From Triatoma infestans (taxonomy: Eukaryota > Arthropoda > Insecta > Hemiptera > Reduviidae), in the NCBI GenBank assembly GCA_011037195.1, contig JAAEAF010014387.1, positions 62,001 to 126,000 on the forward strand: a stretch of DNA of 64,000 nt, given 5' to 3'. The position numbers and the translations under genes were made by a program. Below, piece after piece: positions 1 through 11,905 of this stretch (the stretch's first letter is position 1; each line of letters opens with the position of its first letter). The notes under the pieces were generated by a model. The model worked only from the letters and a program-made list of their open reading frames with translations. It made no database searches and was not told the DNA's origin.

Positions 1-540
1 CTGTATTAGGGTGTAGGGGAAGGTCAGCCGTGTATATTGTGTATAAAATTGGACCTAGGATACTACCTTGCGGTACTCCAGCTTTCACAGGGAAATAGGG
101 AGAAAAGGAAGAACCCTGAGAGACTTGGCAAAACCGATCGCTCAGGTATGATTTAAGAATAAAGAAATAGGTATATGGTAGGATGCTTTTGAGTTTCCAC
201 AGCAGTCCAGGGTGCCAAACCTTGTCGAAAGCCTGAGAGACATCAAGGAAGGCCCCTGTACAGTACTGTTTCTTCTCAAAAGAGGATGTTGCGGCGTCTA
301 CAACACGATGAACTTGTTGTATAGTGGAGTGCATTTGCCTGAAACCAAACTGATGGTCGAGAAGGGTTTTTGAAGATTCTAGGATAGGAATTATGCGTTT
401 AAGTAAGAGCTTTTCTAGGATTTTGGACAGTACTGGAAGTAGACATATTGGCCGGTAGGAGCGGGGATCATGCAATGGTTTTCTGGGTTTGGGGATCATC
501 TTTATAATAGAGGATTTCCACAATGTAGGAAAATAAGTAG
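1..540 (-). pseudogene. Non-LTR retrotransposon reverse transcriptase fragment (Jockey-like), runs off left edge
   Basis: Reading the minus strand from about 535 to 1 gives one uninterrupted frame of about 175 codons. It shows reverse transcriptase landmarks in order: WKSSIIKMIPKP, the RSYRPICLLPVLSKILEKL block, DHQFGFR, AFLDVSQAFDKVWH (the first catalytic Asp region) and AGVPQGSILGPILYTIYTADLP. This is the palm region of Jockey/BS-type LINE enzymes, which copy their own RNA by target-primed reverse transcription. The YADD block would lie beyond the left edge. The open frame starts abruptly near 540, so the element looks 5'-truncated there. It has no internal stop, so it is the youngest-looking non-LTR copy in the window. 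Family beyond Jockey-like is not certain. Confidence 0.85.
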
Positions 541-1034
541 TTCTTAGAACGGATGAAAATTACTCGTAAATATGAATAATAATGAACAGCTATCTAAATA
601 TAGATAAATTCAAATTTGGAAATCTTGGAAATATTTCAATTAATTATTTTTCTTTCAAGAAGATAGCAAATTTCATGAAAATTATTTAAATTTTTAAAGC
701 AAGTTTTCTCCTAAAACCCATACGGTCATATTAAAACTCAATAATTAGAATTTTTTTGTTTTTACTCTCAAATGAACAAAAGATTTAGAGCAACATTGTC
801 GCAAGTGATTCCAAAAATTTGGTGCCGAATCTGAGGATATCTCTTTCGCTTTAGCACTGGCATTTTTAAACGAACTAGAGTTGACATGAGATGTATTTAG
901 GAGGGGGCCAAAATAGAATTTAGGTCACTGGCGGCTTAAATGCATTTTCATCCCTAAGGGACAACTCTAGTAACAGATTACATTATGCGTGAAATAGAAA
1001 CAAATCATTTTTATAATTTCACCACCGTACACAG
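541..1034. other. Spacer between two opposed non-LTR fragments
   Basis: AT-rich DNA. About 820-960 is more balanced in composition and looks like old repeat, but I recognise no family and no coding frame. Confidence 0.4.
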
Positions 1035-1640
1035 GACTTAAAAGACAAGCACTGACTAAAAAGGGCCAAACTTCTTTATAGACTTATTGGAAGACGATCC
1101 AAATTACCTACAGAAATTAAAAGACTGATATATATTTCTATAATGAAACCAATTTGAACTTACGGACTTGAATTGTGGGGTTCAGCTAAACTTACAAACT
1201 TACGTACCATTCAGACATTCCAATCTAAGCTACTTCGACAGATAGTTGATACTCCTTTCTACATTTCAAACCTTACGCTCCATAATGACCTCAACATCCC
1301 TTTTGTACAACAACTCGCCAAGACAAAATATCATAAACTGCATACTATTCTCGCCTTTTGCTCTAATCCCTTTGTACAATCTCTAGCCTCCACTACCATC
1401 CCTGACAATCCACCTCGCGCCGTTTGAATCGCCAGTGGCCTCGAGATTTCCTTCGGCACTGATCAGTGCTATTGGTACCCCTTACAGAGTGCTACCGCTG
1501 GGTAGTTTCTCTCCTCCTGCCTTCTCATAGCCTACAGTTTCAATTATTCAACATCCTATTTACTCATTGTATATATGTAATACAGAATTGTAAATTTCTA
1601 AATAAACAAAAAAATATTTTATTTTCCATTTTCATTTTAT
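1035..1640 (+). pseudogene. 3' end of a Jockey-like non-LTR retrotransposon
   Basis: The frame around 1130-1425 encodes the post-RT C-terminal region of a Jockey-type protein (TYGLELWGSAKLTN, then IQTFQSKLLRQIVDTPFYISN, then HNDLNIPFV). This is the usual segment after the RT palm. The preceding stretch (SLYRLIGRRSKLPTEIKR-like) is broken by stops. An AT-rich 3' UTR with AATAAA-like sequence follows to about 1620. The reverse transcriptase fragment at 1-540 lies on the opposite strand, so these are two separate insertions. Confidence 0.75.
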
Positions 1641-1737
1641 TTTTTAAATATTTAATTTTTTATTGATTTTTTTTGTTAATTAAGTTTTATATATATAATA
1701 TACGTATAATTATATATATAGTTGGTCGGGGAAGTAC

Positions 1738-1895
1738 TAGCTCTACGCTTTCCAAAGTTCCCCTGAATCCATATAGCTACCCCCAAAGTTTGAGTGCACT
1801 GCCGACCTCTTTGGGCACTGAGCCTGTAAGAGGCTCCTAGGGCGACAAAATCTAAAGCCAGCACTACTGGACTCAATCCAAGAACATCAGCGTTG
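1738..1895 (-). repeat. tRNA-derived SINE S1, 3' fragment
   Basis: The reverse complement matches the body of the S1 SINE seen better at 58365 and 14281: GTCCAGTAGTGCTGGCTTTAG, then a GGAGCCTCTTACAG block, then a GGTCGGCAGTGC block. The RNA polymerase III A box is missing, so this is a truncated, inactive copy. Confidence 0.6.
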
Positions 1896-1899
1896 TTAG

Positions 1900-3700
1900 T
1901 TTACTTCAAATCTTGCCCCATTACAAAAAAAAAAGCTTAATATATTTTCAAATTTTGCGGTTATCTTGAGGTTTTTAAAAAAATTTTACCAACTTCCCTC
2001 CCAGCTTTCCTTCATTTTCTACTACTACCACCAGTTCCGTCGCACACTTCTAACAGATCTACGTTAAGTTCTAATAATGTGATAGCAAAAAAAAAAACTT
2101 CTTTGGCGGTGGTAATTTAAGCTTAAAAAAAAGAAGAAAATCATAGAGTGATTGAGTGATTGCACTTAAATTTAACATTCTTTTCGCATTATTTTGAAGA
2201 GAAGCACAGAAATGTGTAGGCAAATATTGTTTCTTTAAAAAATTTCTTAAAAAAAAAAAAAATTAACGAAACTTGAAAAACTAGATCAGCGTGTTTAATA
2301 TTATGCATATTTCTTTTGACAAATGATGTGATGTACATCTCAAAAAATTTTAAGTCACGCTATCTACTACAAACCATCCTACATATAAATCATTATTTTT
2401 GTGAGAATATAGTAACTGTGAAAAAAAAAAAGAAAAGTAAATTATCTTATTTCTTCAATGACCCGTGATATAATTATTGTTTCTCTTTGTTTAGAACAAA
2501 ATAAGACGTAAATCCCTCCAATATGGTATTCAATATGTAAACCATATAGTCAGCTTTAGTTGAACTCTATTATTCACTTTTAAAATATTAATTGTTTTGG
2601 TGATTAATCCTGGAAATCAAATAATTTGTTCTTTGCCTTTAAAAAAAATGTTAACGCCAATAAGTTTTATGGTTAATCTCAATAAATGAAAGATTATACT
2701 TATATAGTATTCTATAAATTTTATGATGAATGGAAATTTGGTAGGAAATTTAAAAAAAATATAGCAGTTAAATCATTCTTATTACTAAAATAAATAAAAA
2801 ATTGTTAAGGTGCTAAGGATTATTTAAGAGTGAAATGGTAGTTCAATAAATTTCTAACATAAAATAAAAGCAAAATTTTGTTTGTTAAAAAGTACCTTTG
2901 TAGGTGATTGTGTGTAATTTCCAAATGTGTTCCAAAGAAGTAGAAGTACAAGAAGAAGAAGAAATAGAAGAAATGAACTAGAAGAATTAAAAGAATATAA
3001 ATTCTTTTTTTAAAAAAAAGATTGTTCTGAATGTTATTTTGTAACCATTTGTTTTATAAAAAAAAAAAGAAATGCAGTGTTGTATGCAAAACAATATTTA
3101 ATTACTTCTAATAAACTTCATGCACTCGCGTATTTTTTTTCCCTTTTCTGTTCAAAAAACAGAATTTTCTTCTCAATTTGGTTACTTTTCTTTATTTATA
3201 AATTTATTTTATTTATTTATTTTTTTGGCACATTTTTTTTTCTCTCTTTTTTTTCCTTTTTTAAGGTAATTAAAAGAAAAAGTATATTCACACACTCACA
3301 CAAAAATTTAAAGGCCCTTTCAATTTTAAAAAACACGACTAAAATAAGGGCTTACAATTTACATTAACACGGCAATGCCTAGAATCCCAGGCAATACGCA
3401 CGTGACTGACTGGAAGAGCGCTGTACATAGTACGAGCCATATTGTAAAAGTGGGGAATACCGGCCTCACGCAACCAGTGCTATCTATCGGCTGCATTAAA
3501 CAACACTGTTATAATAAACAAGAAACAAGTTGGGAATGATAAAACTAATTTATTTGCAAATTTAGAAGTTGCTTTAGTTTTAATCTACATAATATCTAGT
3601 ATTTGGGTCTTGCTCTTTTAGATTTTTCCACTTTATGATTCCAGTGATTGTATTAATAATACAGTTGGTTGTAAAATGTTTAATAAAGATTTTTAACAAT
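1900..3700. other. AT-rich intergenic DNA, nothing identified
   Basis: Dominated by A and T runs, with an AGAAGAAGAAG purine stretch near 2950-2975. I see no exon-like frame, no transposon ends and no RNA gene. Confidence 0.5.
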
Positions 3701-3705
3701 ATATG

Positions 3706-3890
3706 GAAGAGATTAGCTCAGGGGTAGTGTGCTGGACTCCCACGTGAAGGTCCCGAGTTCGAATCCAGCAGTGCTAGACTATAGATTTGCTCTTCCATAG
3801 GCGTCTATGACGAGAAGTAAACACTGCCTGGAGATTGGTAGCGCACTGAAAAGGCTTAGGGAGCTAATGACAGAAGATGTGAACGACCTT
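3706..3890 (+). repeat. tRNA-derived SINE, family S1
   Basis: Begins with a tRNA-like head. The A-box-like GATTAGCTCAGGGG lies near 3708-3722 and the B-box-like GAGTTCGAATCC near 3756-3768, at normal tRNA spacing. A non-tRNA body shared with 14281-14532 and 58365-58565 follows. It is not a functional tRNA, because no acceptor stem pairs across the ends. Such elements are transcribed by RNA polymerase III and moved by a LINE partner. Confidence 0.8.
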
Positions 3891-3894
3891 AAAT

Positions 3895-5200
3895 TAAAGT
3901 TTCTTAAATTTTTCATTGCATTTAACGAATAATTATGTAACAAACAGCTTTATATAATGAGTGTCTTTCCAGAGAACATTTTCCAAAACTTTATAAAACT
4001 TTGACGCTTTCCAGCTCAGACGACCCAATCACAACCATAATTCTTATAATTAAACTACAAAGGAAATGTTAAATATATCAAAGTATAGCCCCCATAAGTC
4101 TCCTTTCAATTAATGAAAAAGAATTGTTTACATTAATTGTTATTATTTAATTGTTTACCGCCTTTCTTTACGGGTTCCCCATATAGCCTATAATAAAATA
4201 TATGCATAACAATATTATTTTCTTTAGAGTAACAATACATTTTATTATTTTTGCCAATGAATTATTAATAATTATTAAATTATCTATTTTTTATTAAAAC
4301 GACTTTTAGCCATAATTTAATTTATTTTATTTCTTCAAACCAAAATTTTTAGATTATTTTTTTCTTTTCTTTGCTGAAACAGTACGAAAGAGTGAAATAA
4401 TAAAGCCATCTGATCACTACATTATTTATTGTGTAATTATGAGAAAAACAGATAAGGATTATGCAGCTAAAAACTAATAATTACTTTGATAACAATGAAT
4501 TAAAAGCAGATTTTAATTTCAGTGCGGACGAATTGTCATTGGAAACATTTAATTTATTTTGCTAAATATATAATATTTTGTGGGTAATCGCAACACTTTT
4601 GTCGCATTGAATATGCTGTTAAATGGACGTATATTGTAGTTAAGTTTAATATTCCCCATAATTAAATTAGCGATTCAGAGAAATTTGTACTTTATTAAAA
4701 AGACTGAAACTGCTGTCCACAGGTCTTTCACTTAACCTAATTAAATACATAAGGAATAATATATATACGAGTATGTATATACCAATATAATAAATTACTT
4801 CTGTTAAATCCATTACTGAGAAACCTGGCCATACTTGCCATTTATAGATCGATCTAAGTCGATCCTTGAGTAGGTTGTGTTATTCTGGAACTCTTTAATG
4901 TATACAAGCTCCAAAATTATGTTTCCGTTCACTTTTCAATTTCCAAGAAATAGCAAAGAGAAAAATTGAAAATCATTATGTCTTATTCCCTTCTGAAGGC
5001 AGGGCAGACGTGAGGATCAGAGGCGCATTGTTAATTAAATTTCAGCGCCCTCCCTACAATAAAATAAAAGCCGCCTTTAAAAGGTTTTTTTCTTATGACT
5101 TTTTCTTACTGCAATTATTACAGTTATGAAATTAACAAATTTTATTTAAAAATTTTCTCCACTTTGTACTTGACATGTTAATTCGTTAGCCATGTAGTGG
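3895..5200. other. AT-rich intergenic DNA, nothing identified
   Basis: No convincing coding frame or repeat end. About 4980-5095 is more GC-rich (CAGGGCAGACGTGAGG and nearby) but matches nothing I recognise. Confidence 0.45.
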
Positions 5201-5204
5201 TAGA

Positions 5205-5563
5205 TGTAATAAGGAGAGAATAAAGAGAATTTAGGAGAGTAAAAGATATAAACTAGATGATGTTCAACACTGATATAATTAATAGAATCACAATAACTGC
5301 AAAGACTTTACACTTTTGTTGAATAATATTAGGGAATAAGATAACGAGAAAATTGATAAGAGAGAGACAGATTGGCTGAAAAAGTAGAAAGTAGAATGTT
5401 ACTGACTGACTGGTGTCGATTGCTGTTCTAAACCTTTTTTTTTTTCTGTATGGGGCTACCTCGTCACTATTTATATGAATTTTCTCTTCCTATTTTGGCC
5501 TAAATAGCGAGTAACAAAGTTCTTCGGATCTTCACGAATCTTAATGATTCGGATTCCACTACA
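5205..5563 (-). repeat. Solo LTR, family B
   Basis: A 359-bp block starts TGTAATAAGG and ends CACTACA on the + strand. It aligns along its length with the copies at 6247-6607, 9896-10201 and 11588-11905: a purine-rich GAGAGA region, a CTGCAAAGACTTTACA block, GACAGATTGGCTG, a CTATTTATATGAAT block (a TATA-box region read on the minus strand), then CTTCGGATC. No internal retrotransposon sequence is attached. I see no clean target-site duplication, so the ends may be off by a few bases. Confidence 0.65.
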
Positions 5564-6246
5564 GTCATCTTCACATCCACGTCTATGAATGGAAAAAATG
5601 GGATAAGGAAAAAAATGTAATTAAGGAATTTTGTTTAATTCCACCAAACTACAGTCGAATATCAAAAGATATTGTACCAGAAGGTAAGAACTTGGAGTGG
5701 AATATGATGGGGGTTTTCATTTGATTGAAAGAAAGTTGTGATGTCCCCACAGTTCTTGGAGTACAATAGATAATTCCCTAGTTCTAAATTTGTGGGTCCA
5801 TTGAGGCAAAGAGTATTGGAATAGGAGAAATACCACGTGTAGCATTAGCATTCTACGTACTTAGTCGCTTCTTACGATATACTACATGGAAGCAGGCCTA
5901 TTCTAAACCCCGGATCTGCAGGAAATTTACAGTAAGAGAAAATAAAAAGAAATAGAATAAGTAAGAACTAAGGAATCAAGAAGCACATATTTATTTTTTA
6001 TTTTATAATATCTAGCAATTTCCAGTGAAATTAAAACTTTTCTACTTTTTCGTTGCTTTTCGAAAGACGGTGTTTCCAACGGCCCATAACCACTGCGGCC
6101 AACAAGGATCCATAGTTAACCACACACTGCCTCTGAGAAACACATGAACAAGTCTGATGCTCGCAAGCAGGCCCAAAAGCATACAGGCCACTCAAGATAC
6201 AACATATTAAAATAGCACATTGAAAGGAAAACCATCATTATGTAAA

Positions 6247-6607
6247 TATAATGACAGAGAATGGATTTAGGAATGAGATTTAGAAATAAAGTAGATGATA
6301 TGCTGAACTCTGTATAATAAATGGCACACACAAACTGCAAGGAATTTACAGTTAAATAGAAGTTAGGTAGTGAGAGATTAATGAAGAGACAGACTGGCTG
6401 AGTTATTAGAAATAAATAGATAGATTGCTGACTGGTTGTACTGTTGTAAAACTAACCTGACTGTTCTGCCGTCACTCTATTTATATGAATCGAACTCTCA
6501 CTTCCTAGCCTGGCCTAGGTTAAGAGTAAGTAACGTTTTATTCATTTAATGTCTGCTTCTTCGCTCTTCGGATCCTATGAATCTTTAATGATTCGAATCT
6601 CATTACA
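6247..6607 (-). repeat. Solo LTR, family B, with TAAA target duplication
   Basis: Starts TATAATGACAG and ends CATTACA on the + strand, flanked on both sides by TAAA, the 4-bp duplication expected for Ty3-type integration. It shares internal blocks with the other family-B copies (GCAAGGAATTTACAG, GACAGACTGGCTG, CTATTTATATGAAT, TCTTCGGATCC). A solo LTR is what remains after recombination between the two LTRs of a full element. Confidence 0.75.
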
Positions 6608-6927
6608 TAAACTTCATGAATCACTTGAATCAATTAAAAAAAAAAAAAAATAAAAGATAATTTCTTAATATTTTTTTTAAATAATGCAATTCAGAATATC
6701 TTTTAATTCATTTGCTGCAGATTGCGCCAAAAAAAAAAATGGAAGGCTAAGTCGTCCATCGTAAACATGGCAAGCCTTTTTATGTGTATAGTTATTATGC
6801 GAAGTTTAAGGAAAGCTACTTTCAAAAGAAATTGTGAAAAAAAAAACTGTAATAATAAAATGGGATTTTATTGATGGAGTTTGTCCGAATTATTCGTATC
6901 TCATGAGTTGGTTGATAATCAAGTTTG

Positions 6928-7045
6928 AGCTTCCCGAAAATGGCTCCAACAATTTTCCTTATACTTCGTACACTATTTTCACACATAATTACATATCAAA
7001 CATTTTTCTGGGAAAATTGTTTTTGGAGGGAAACAGGATTAATAA
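6928..7045 (+). repeat. Fragment of Helentron-like family A
   Basis: Contains the family's AAAATGGCTCCAAC core, the CATTTTTCTGGGAAAAT block and part of the following G-rich run. This is roughly one internal repeat unit; both element ends are absent. Confidence 0.6.
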
Positions 7046-7124
7046 TACTGTTTAGCTTACCTTTAACTAGCCACTTATGGTTTAATTACTACTTAGTTAT
7101 ACTGTGTTTTCTAGCTTTATAGAA

Positions 7125-9575
7125 TAGAATAGAATATGTTTATTTGACTCATAAGGTATACATCCTATAGCCATAAGTTTGGACATTAACAAAGACAAAA
7201 AAAACATACAATAAAATAAGATTATGCAAATTATATTATCATAATTCAGCTATAAATAAATGAAACTGAGGTAATTGTAAAATCTTCGTACAAAAGAAAA
7301 GCAAACTGTTATGTATAAATCAAAGCAAAATACAACTGAACAACAAGCAAAAAAAATAATAATAATAATAATAATAAAATAAAAATAGACAACCTAGAAC
7401 AAAAATAAATATTCTCTCTTCGTAAATAAACACCAATCATAAATTTCTTATATTTAAACTATGTACGCTATATACAAACAAACTATTTAATTTATCTGTT
7501 GTATCTATTGTTAACAGTTGTATCAGCTGATATGTTTTATTTGGAACCTTATTTATAAATCTTCTTAAATATTTATTTCTATATATTAAATACGCCGGTC
7601 ATTCTAATATGAAATGTAATATGTCATCTTTTCTATTGTTTAAACAAAATTTACAGTTCTCACCGTAATGAAATTGATATTTTTTACCTTTGAAATAAAT
7701 ATTACAGTGTTTCATATTTGCCATTCTAAGTTGGGATACAAGTCTTAATTTCGTTATATAACAGTTAAATTTTAAATAAGATTCGCAACCTTGAAGAGTA
7801 CTAATCGAGCGGTAAATCGGGTTGTATGATGAATTTAAAACTGAATTTATATCATTACTAATTAAATGGTTTTCCAGTTTATAAAAAGTACTAAGTTTTT
7901 CTTTTTTTATCATGTTCACGTTTTGCCCTTCCCATAATGGAGAAGAACCTAAAGAAAACAGAATATTTCTCATTTCGTGGGACCAATTAAAAGGAATGGA
8001 ATTAGATTGCATGAGGCCTAATAGTTTTAAATAGCACTATTTCGGTAAACGATCATCTGGCATAGACAGTAATTTAGTCCACCACTGATACATTTTTTTA
8101 AACACTCGAAATTTACAATGGCTTCTACCAGTTTCGAGGCGAACATAGCAGTTCGGAGTGTTTTTCTGCAGATGGAGAAGTGTTTTTAGAAAGTTTAATT
8201 GACTCCGTTCAATCGTCTCTAAACACTGTATGCCCCACACCTCTGATAAATACAGAACAACACTTTCGGACATGGAATCAAATAACTGCACTTTGGTCAC
8301 CCAACAGTCCGATTTACAACGTTTCAGAATTTCTAAAACCGCCGAATTGGCTACAACTCCTTCTTTAAGAAAAATATCTCCCGTTCGCTTAAATTTTCCT
8401 GGCGAAAACATAGGAACACCTAGATATGTGAATGATTTTTCGCAATCTATACTATTATTGTTAAAAGTTAAATTTTTATGTTTTTTCAAACGACCTTTAT
8501 GAAATGGAACTATTTTAGTTTTTTTAACATTAACTGATAAATTATTTAATTCGCAATATTTCCCCAATATTTTTAACTTTGATTGGGCGTCAGCCCATGA
8601 GTATGCCAAAATAACTATATCGTCTGCATATAACTGTAATATCAGGTCTCTATTATTGTAAATATTTAGACCTTGTGCTCCTTGGGCTTTGAAGTGATCT
8701 ATTAAATCGGAAATGAATAAATTGAAAATTAAGGGGGAAAGAATTTCTCCCTGCAAAACCCCGGCTGTAACAGGAATTTCATTAGAAAGTTTGTCATTTT
8801 CGGATATAACCACCGACGCATATTCATACATCTGTTTTAAAAATCTAATATATTTCACACTTACGCCCAATTTAAACAATTTATGCCATAAAATATTATG
8901 ACAAACAGAGTCGAATGCTTTCTTTAAATCGACAAATATAGCCCTTTCCTTTTTTGGTGATGTAATTGAATGTTAATAACTGAGCTAAGTGTAAATATTG
9001 CGTCCGTACAACCTCGTCCGTTCCGAAATCCCATTTGCTCTTCTGGAATAACTTGATTGTTTTCAGCTCAGGTATTAAGCCTAATATATAAAATTGAAGT
9101 TAAAATTTTTACTACAGTATTAAAAATCGAAATACCTCTATAGTTACCTGGATCTAACTTATTACCTGATTTAAATAATAATTTAAGTTTTATTTTAGCC
9201 CAAGTAGAAGGAATATCCTCACTACACCATATTTTATTTAATAAATACAATAAATAATGTTCCCAAGCAGGGGGCAGCATCTTTAAGCACTCATTGGGTA
9301 TCATGTCCAGCCCCACAGCTTTGTTAATTTTAGATTTTTTGATACATGATTGTAATTCATCAAGTGAAATTTCATCATCCAACTCGGGACAAAAGAAACC
9401 GAAATATGAGTCCTCAATTTTTCGCAATGGCACAAAAATTGATTTGTAATACACTTCCCAATCATGAACAGTTATAGAATTAGAAACACTATTTTTTATG
9501 CGAAATTTTGATATTGTACTCCAAAAATCCGATGGGTTGCGCACATGACTTAATTTTACTTTAATCTCTTCAATT
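7125..9575 (-). pseudogene. Non-LTR retrotransposon, decayed, 5'-truncated (family N)
   Basis: Read on the minus strand, three overlapping frames give an RT protein. 9544-9068 covers the N-terminal RT blocks (LDELQSCIKKSKINKAVGLD, IPNECLKMLPPAWE, DPGNYRGISIFNTVVKI). A frameshifted link (GFRNGRGCTDAIFTLSSVI, then FVDLKKAFDSVCHNILWH) leads into 8879-8037, which has AGVLQGEILSPLIFNLFISD, the catalytic YADDIVILA and the thumb motif FTYLGVPMFS. A further frame at 8012-7599 carries the C-terminal CKFCLNNRKDDILHFILEC zinc-knuckle-like motif. The 3' UTR ends near 7125 in a repeated ATTCT tail. At least two frame breaks make it inactive. Related copies lie at 19700 and 39465. Confidence 0.85.
7345..7381. 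repeat. (AAT)n microsatellite
   Basis: About nine tandem AAT units inside the 3' UTR of the non-LTR element. Confidence 0.8.
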
Positions 9576-9657
9576 CTACCTTTGTAAATAAATTAATAAA
9601 CATTAAAATTATTGCTAAAATCGGGATGTGAAAAAAATCGGTAAAACAGGTTGCTGA

Positions 9658-10201
9658 TGTAACAAAAAGAAGCTCAGCAACCAAAGAGAGTATAGAGAAG
9701 AGAAATGAACCCAACCACTCTCTCGGACTGGAGTGGGAGAAACTGTATAAATACAGCGACAGACAGATTGATACAGTTCTATATAGTTCACTATGGTTCA
9801 TCATCTCGCCAGTCACTTCGTGTCATTTTCATACCACTCTACCTTAACCATTCTCTATTCTAAAGTCCAGGCAGAGACTAAAGCGCTGCCACCAATATAA
9901 TGGATGTGTTAGGTGGAGAGAATTTAGGTCTAGTTGATGAAATAAGAAGACGGAGTTAACACTGGTTAACTATGTATAATAATAAAGAGACTCAGTCTGT
10001 CTGGAATTTACAGTAGAGAATGGTTAAGGTAGAGTGGTATGAAAATGACACGAAGTGACTGGCGAGATGATGAACTATAGAGAACTATATTGAACTGTAT
10101 CGAACTGTCTGTCGCTGTATTTATACAGTTTCACCCACTCTAGTCCGAGAGAGTGGTTGGGTTCGTTTCTCTTCTCTTTACTCTCTTTGGTTGCTGTTAC
10201 A
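9658..10201. mobile_element. Palindromic inverted-LTR unit (two family-B LTRs, opposed)
   Basis: The left arm (9658 to about 9880) reads as a + strand family-B LTR beginning TGTAACA. The right arm (10201 back to 9896) is a complete minus-strand LTR beginning TGTAACAGC. They share an extended inverted repeat, including CAACCAAAGAGAG, CTGTATAAATACAGCGACAG and CTTAACCATTCTCTA. Between them, at 9883-9895 on the minus strand, lies TTGGTGGCAGCGC, which looks like a primer-binding site directly after the LTR. The whole unit is flanked by CTGA at 9654-9657 and 10202-10205, so it appears to have integrated as one palindromic piece. Each arm holds a TATAAATAC promoter core. Confidence 0.75.
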
Positions 10202-11513
10202 CTGAGTAGGTTTCTGATGTTTTAGGGGGATTTTTTTTGGAACGACCACAACGATTTCCTTTAGCACTTTTACTTGTAATATACTAACTTCCGAAAAAAA
10301 TTGTATTTATATAGTTCTGCGGAATGTGTGATGTGATGGATGCAAGAAACTTGAAATAATATTAAATTATATTTCTCTTCTCTAAAAGGGCTAGCCAGGT
10401 ATACAAGTCCAGTTACTGGTACGGTTCAAGAACAATTATGGCATTGTACTACCCCTTCTCCTCACAGGGGAGGAATTGAAGAAAGAAAGAGAAGAGATAT
10501 TTTAAAGACAGACTTGTGCTAGAAATCAAGGTGAAAGCATCAGACCAGTATCCTATACCAGTATCAAGTTATAAGAATTTATTATAAGATTTTATTGTGA
10601 TTTTCAAAGTACTTAATTTCTCTTAGAGAATACATTTAATTTAGTCTACCAGTGTGTTCTTAATTATTCTTACTACTTCTATCTCTTCCGTATATACATA
10701 CAAGCCCTTTTCGCTAAGAAGCTCACGCCAAAAGCTACCTACACACATCATCACTCCAAAACATTACATTGGTGGCAGCGGTGGGATATTTTCAATCAGA
10801 ATCCACAAATTTACAAGTACGTAAAATTTCCAATTTAATAATTATAAACAAATTGTCCATCAGATAATTTTATTAACTTTTAAATTATTTTCTCAGCGGA
10901 AATATCTAAATATTTCCCATAATTGAATTTTCTATTGAATTTCATTATTAAATTTTTGTATTTGCACCATCCCTTGTGAATTTTGTATTTCCAAAATGTA
11001 TAAAATTAACGGACAAAACATGAAAATCGACGCTGCTGTAGAATATTTACTGGCTCAGCAACAATTAGCAAATCCTCCAATTAACAATCAACCTAGTCCC
11101 TTAAGAAATTTGCAATTGATAAATAGTTTACCCACTTTCAATGGCGAAAATTCAGCCAAAGTGTCCGATTTCCTAGACCAAATTAGCCATTGTGCTAGTC
11201 TTTCTGGCTGGGACGACACTCCCAAGCTAACCCACTCGAAGCCTTACAAACAATTTTAGATAAACTGACCACTGATGCATTCCTGAAGTCACTTCCTCAA
11301 CCGCTTCGTAATGAGGTGCGAACTAAGCTACCTCAAAAATTAGACTAAGCACTTTCTTATGCCAATGCCCTAAAAGAAGTACAGGCTTTTGAAACAAACC
11401 CCACAGTTTTCGCTGTGACTTCGAAAACTTCTAATATTAGCACACCCCCATCTCCTTGTCGTTTTTGTGGACAATTTGTTCCTTCACTATTCCTATATTT
11501 ATGTAAGGAAAAA
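10202..11513 (+). mobile_element. Ty3/gypsy-like LTR retrotransposon, 5' part: LTR end, primer-binding site, gag
   Basis: The upstream LTR ends AACATTACA at 10768. TTGGTGGCAGCGGTGGGAT follows at 10769-10787, the classic position and style of a tRNA primer-binding site. The gag frame starts at 10996. The LTR's left boundary is unclear; it may begin close to 10202. The element stops at about 11513, where a Helentron-like repeat begins, so protease, reverse transcriptase and integrase are missing. Confidence 0.65.
10996..11510 (+). pseudogene. Ty3-like gag remnant
   Basis: The open frame starts at an ATG 208 nt after the primer-binding site and encodes a capsid-type N-terminus (LPTFNGENSAKVSDFLDQI and CASLSGWDD near residues 48-76), the usual Ty3-family gag opening. 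It is broken near 11225. In shifted frames the coding continues with LDKLTTDAFLKSLPQPLR, SYANALKEVQAFE and a zinc-knuckle start CRFCGQ near 11457. Gag would form the virus-like particle of the retrotransposon. Frame breaks and loss of the 3' part make it dead. Confidence 0.7.
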
Positions 11514-11587
11514 TCTGGTATGAAACACTCACACAACTTTCTCTTATTGCAGTTTACAAAATTGTAATTGACAGATTTTATAGTTAG

Positions 11588-11905
11588 TATAATGGGTTTA
11601 TGAAGGAGGGAAAATGGTTTGGTTTAGATGAATAAAGTAGAAGTAAAGTAGAACACTGTATAATATAAAAGCAACAGTGACTGCCTGGACTTTACACTGA
11701 AATATATAGAATGGTAATGAGAGATAAAGGTTGATGACGCGTAGTGACTGCTGTATGAACTCTGCTATAAGACCTGTATATCCCTGAAAACACTGTCCAG
11801 TGGCCGCATTTACACAGTTTCTCCCACTCTATTCTGCCTAAGCTACAGGTGGTCCCGTTATTTTTGACTCTCTGCTATGGATCCCTCTCTTCGGATCCTA
11901 TTACA
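11588..11905 (-). repeat. Solo LTR, family B, inside Helentron-like copy A1
   Basis: Starts TATAATGGG and ends CCTATTACA on the + strand, with the family's CTGCCTGGACTTTACA, GTGACTGC and TCTTCGGATCC blocks. The flanks are TTAG and TTAT, an imperfect 4-bp duplication. Family-A sequence resumes directly on both sides, so this LTR inserted after the Helentron-like copy. Confidence 0.7.

Noticed and set aside
3706..3780. Possible tRNA gene (A and B boxes present)
   Set aside because: No pairing acceptor stem, and the same head is followed by a shared SINE body here, at 14281 and at 58365.
8230..8502. Plus-strand open frames within the non-LTR element
   Set aside because: Antisense shadows of the RT coding strand.
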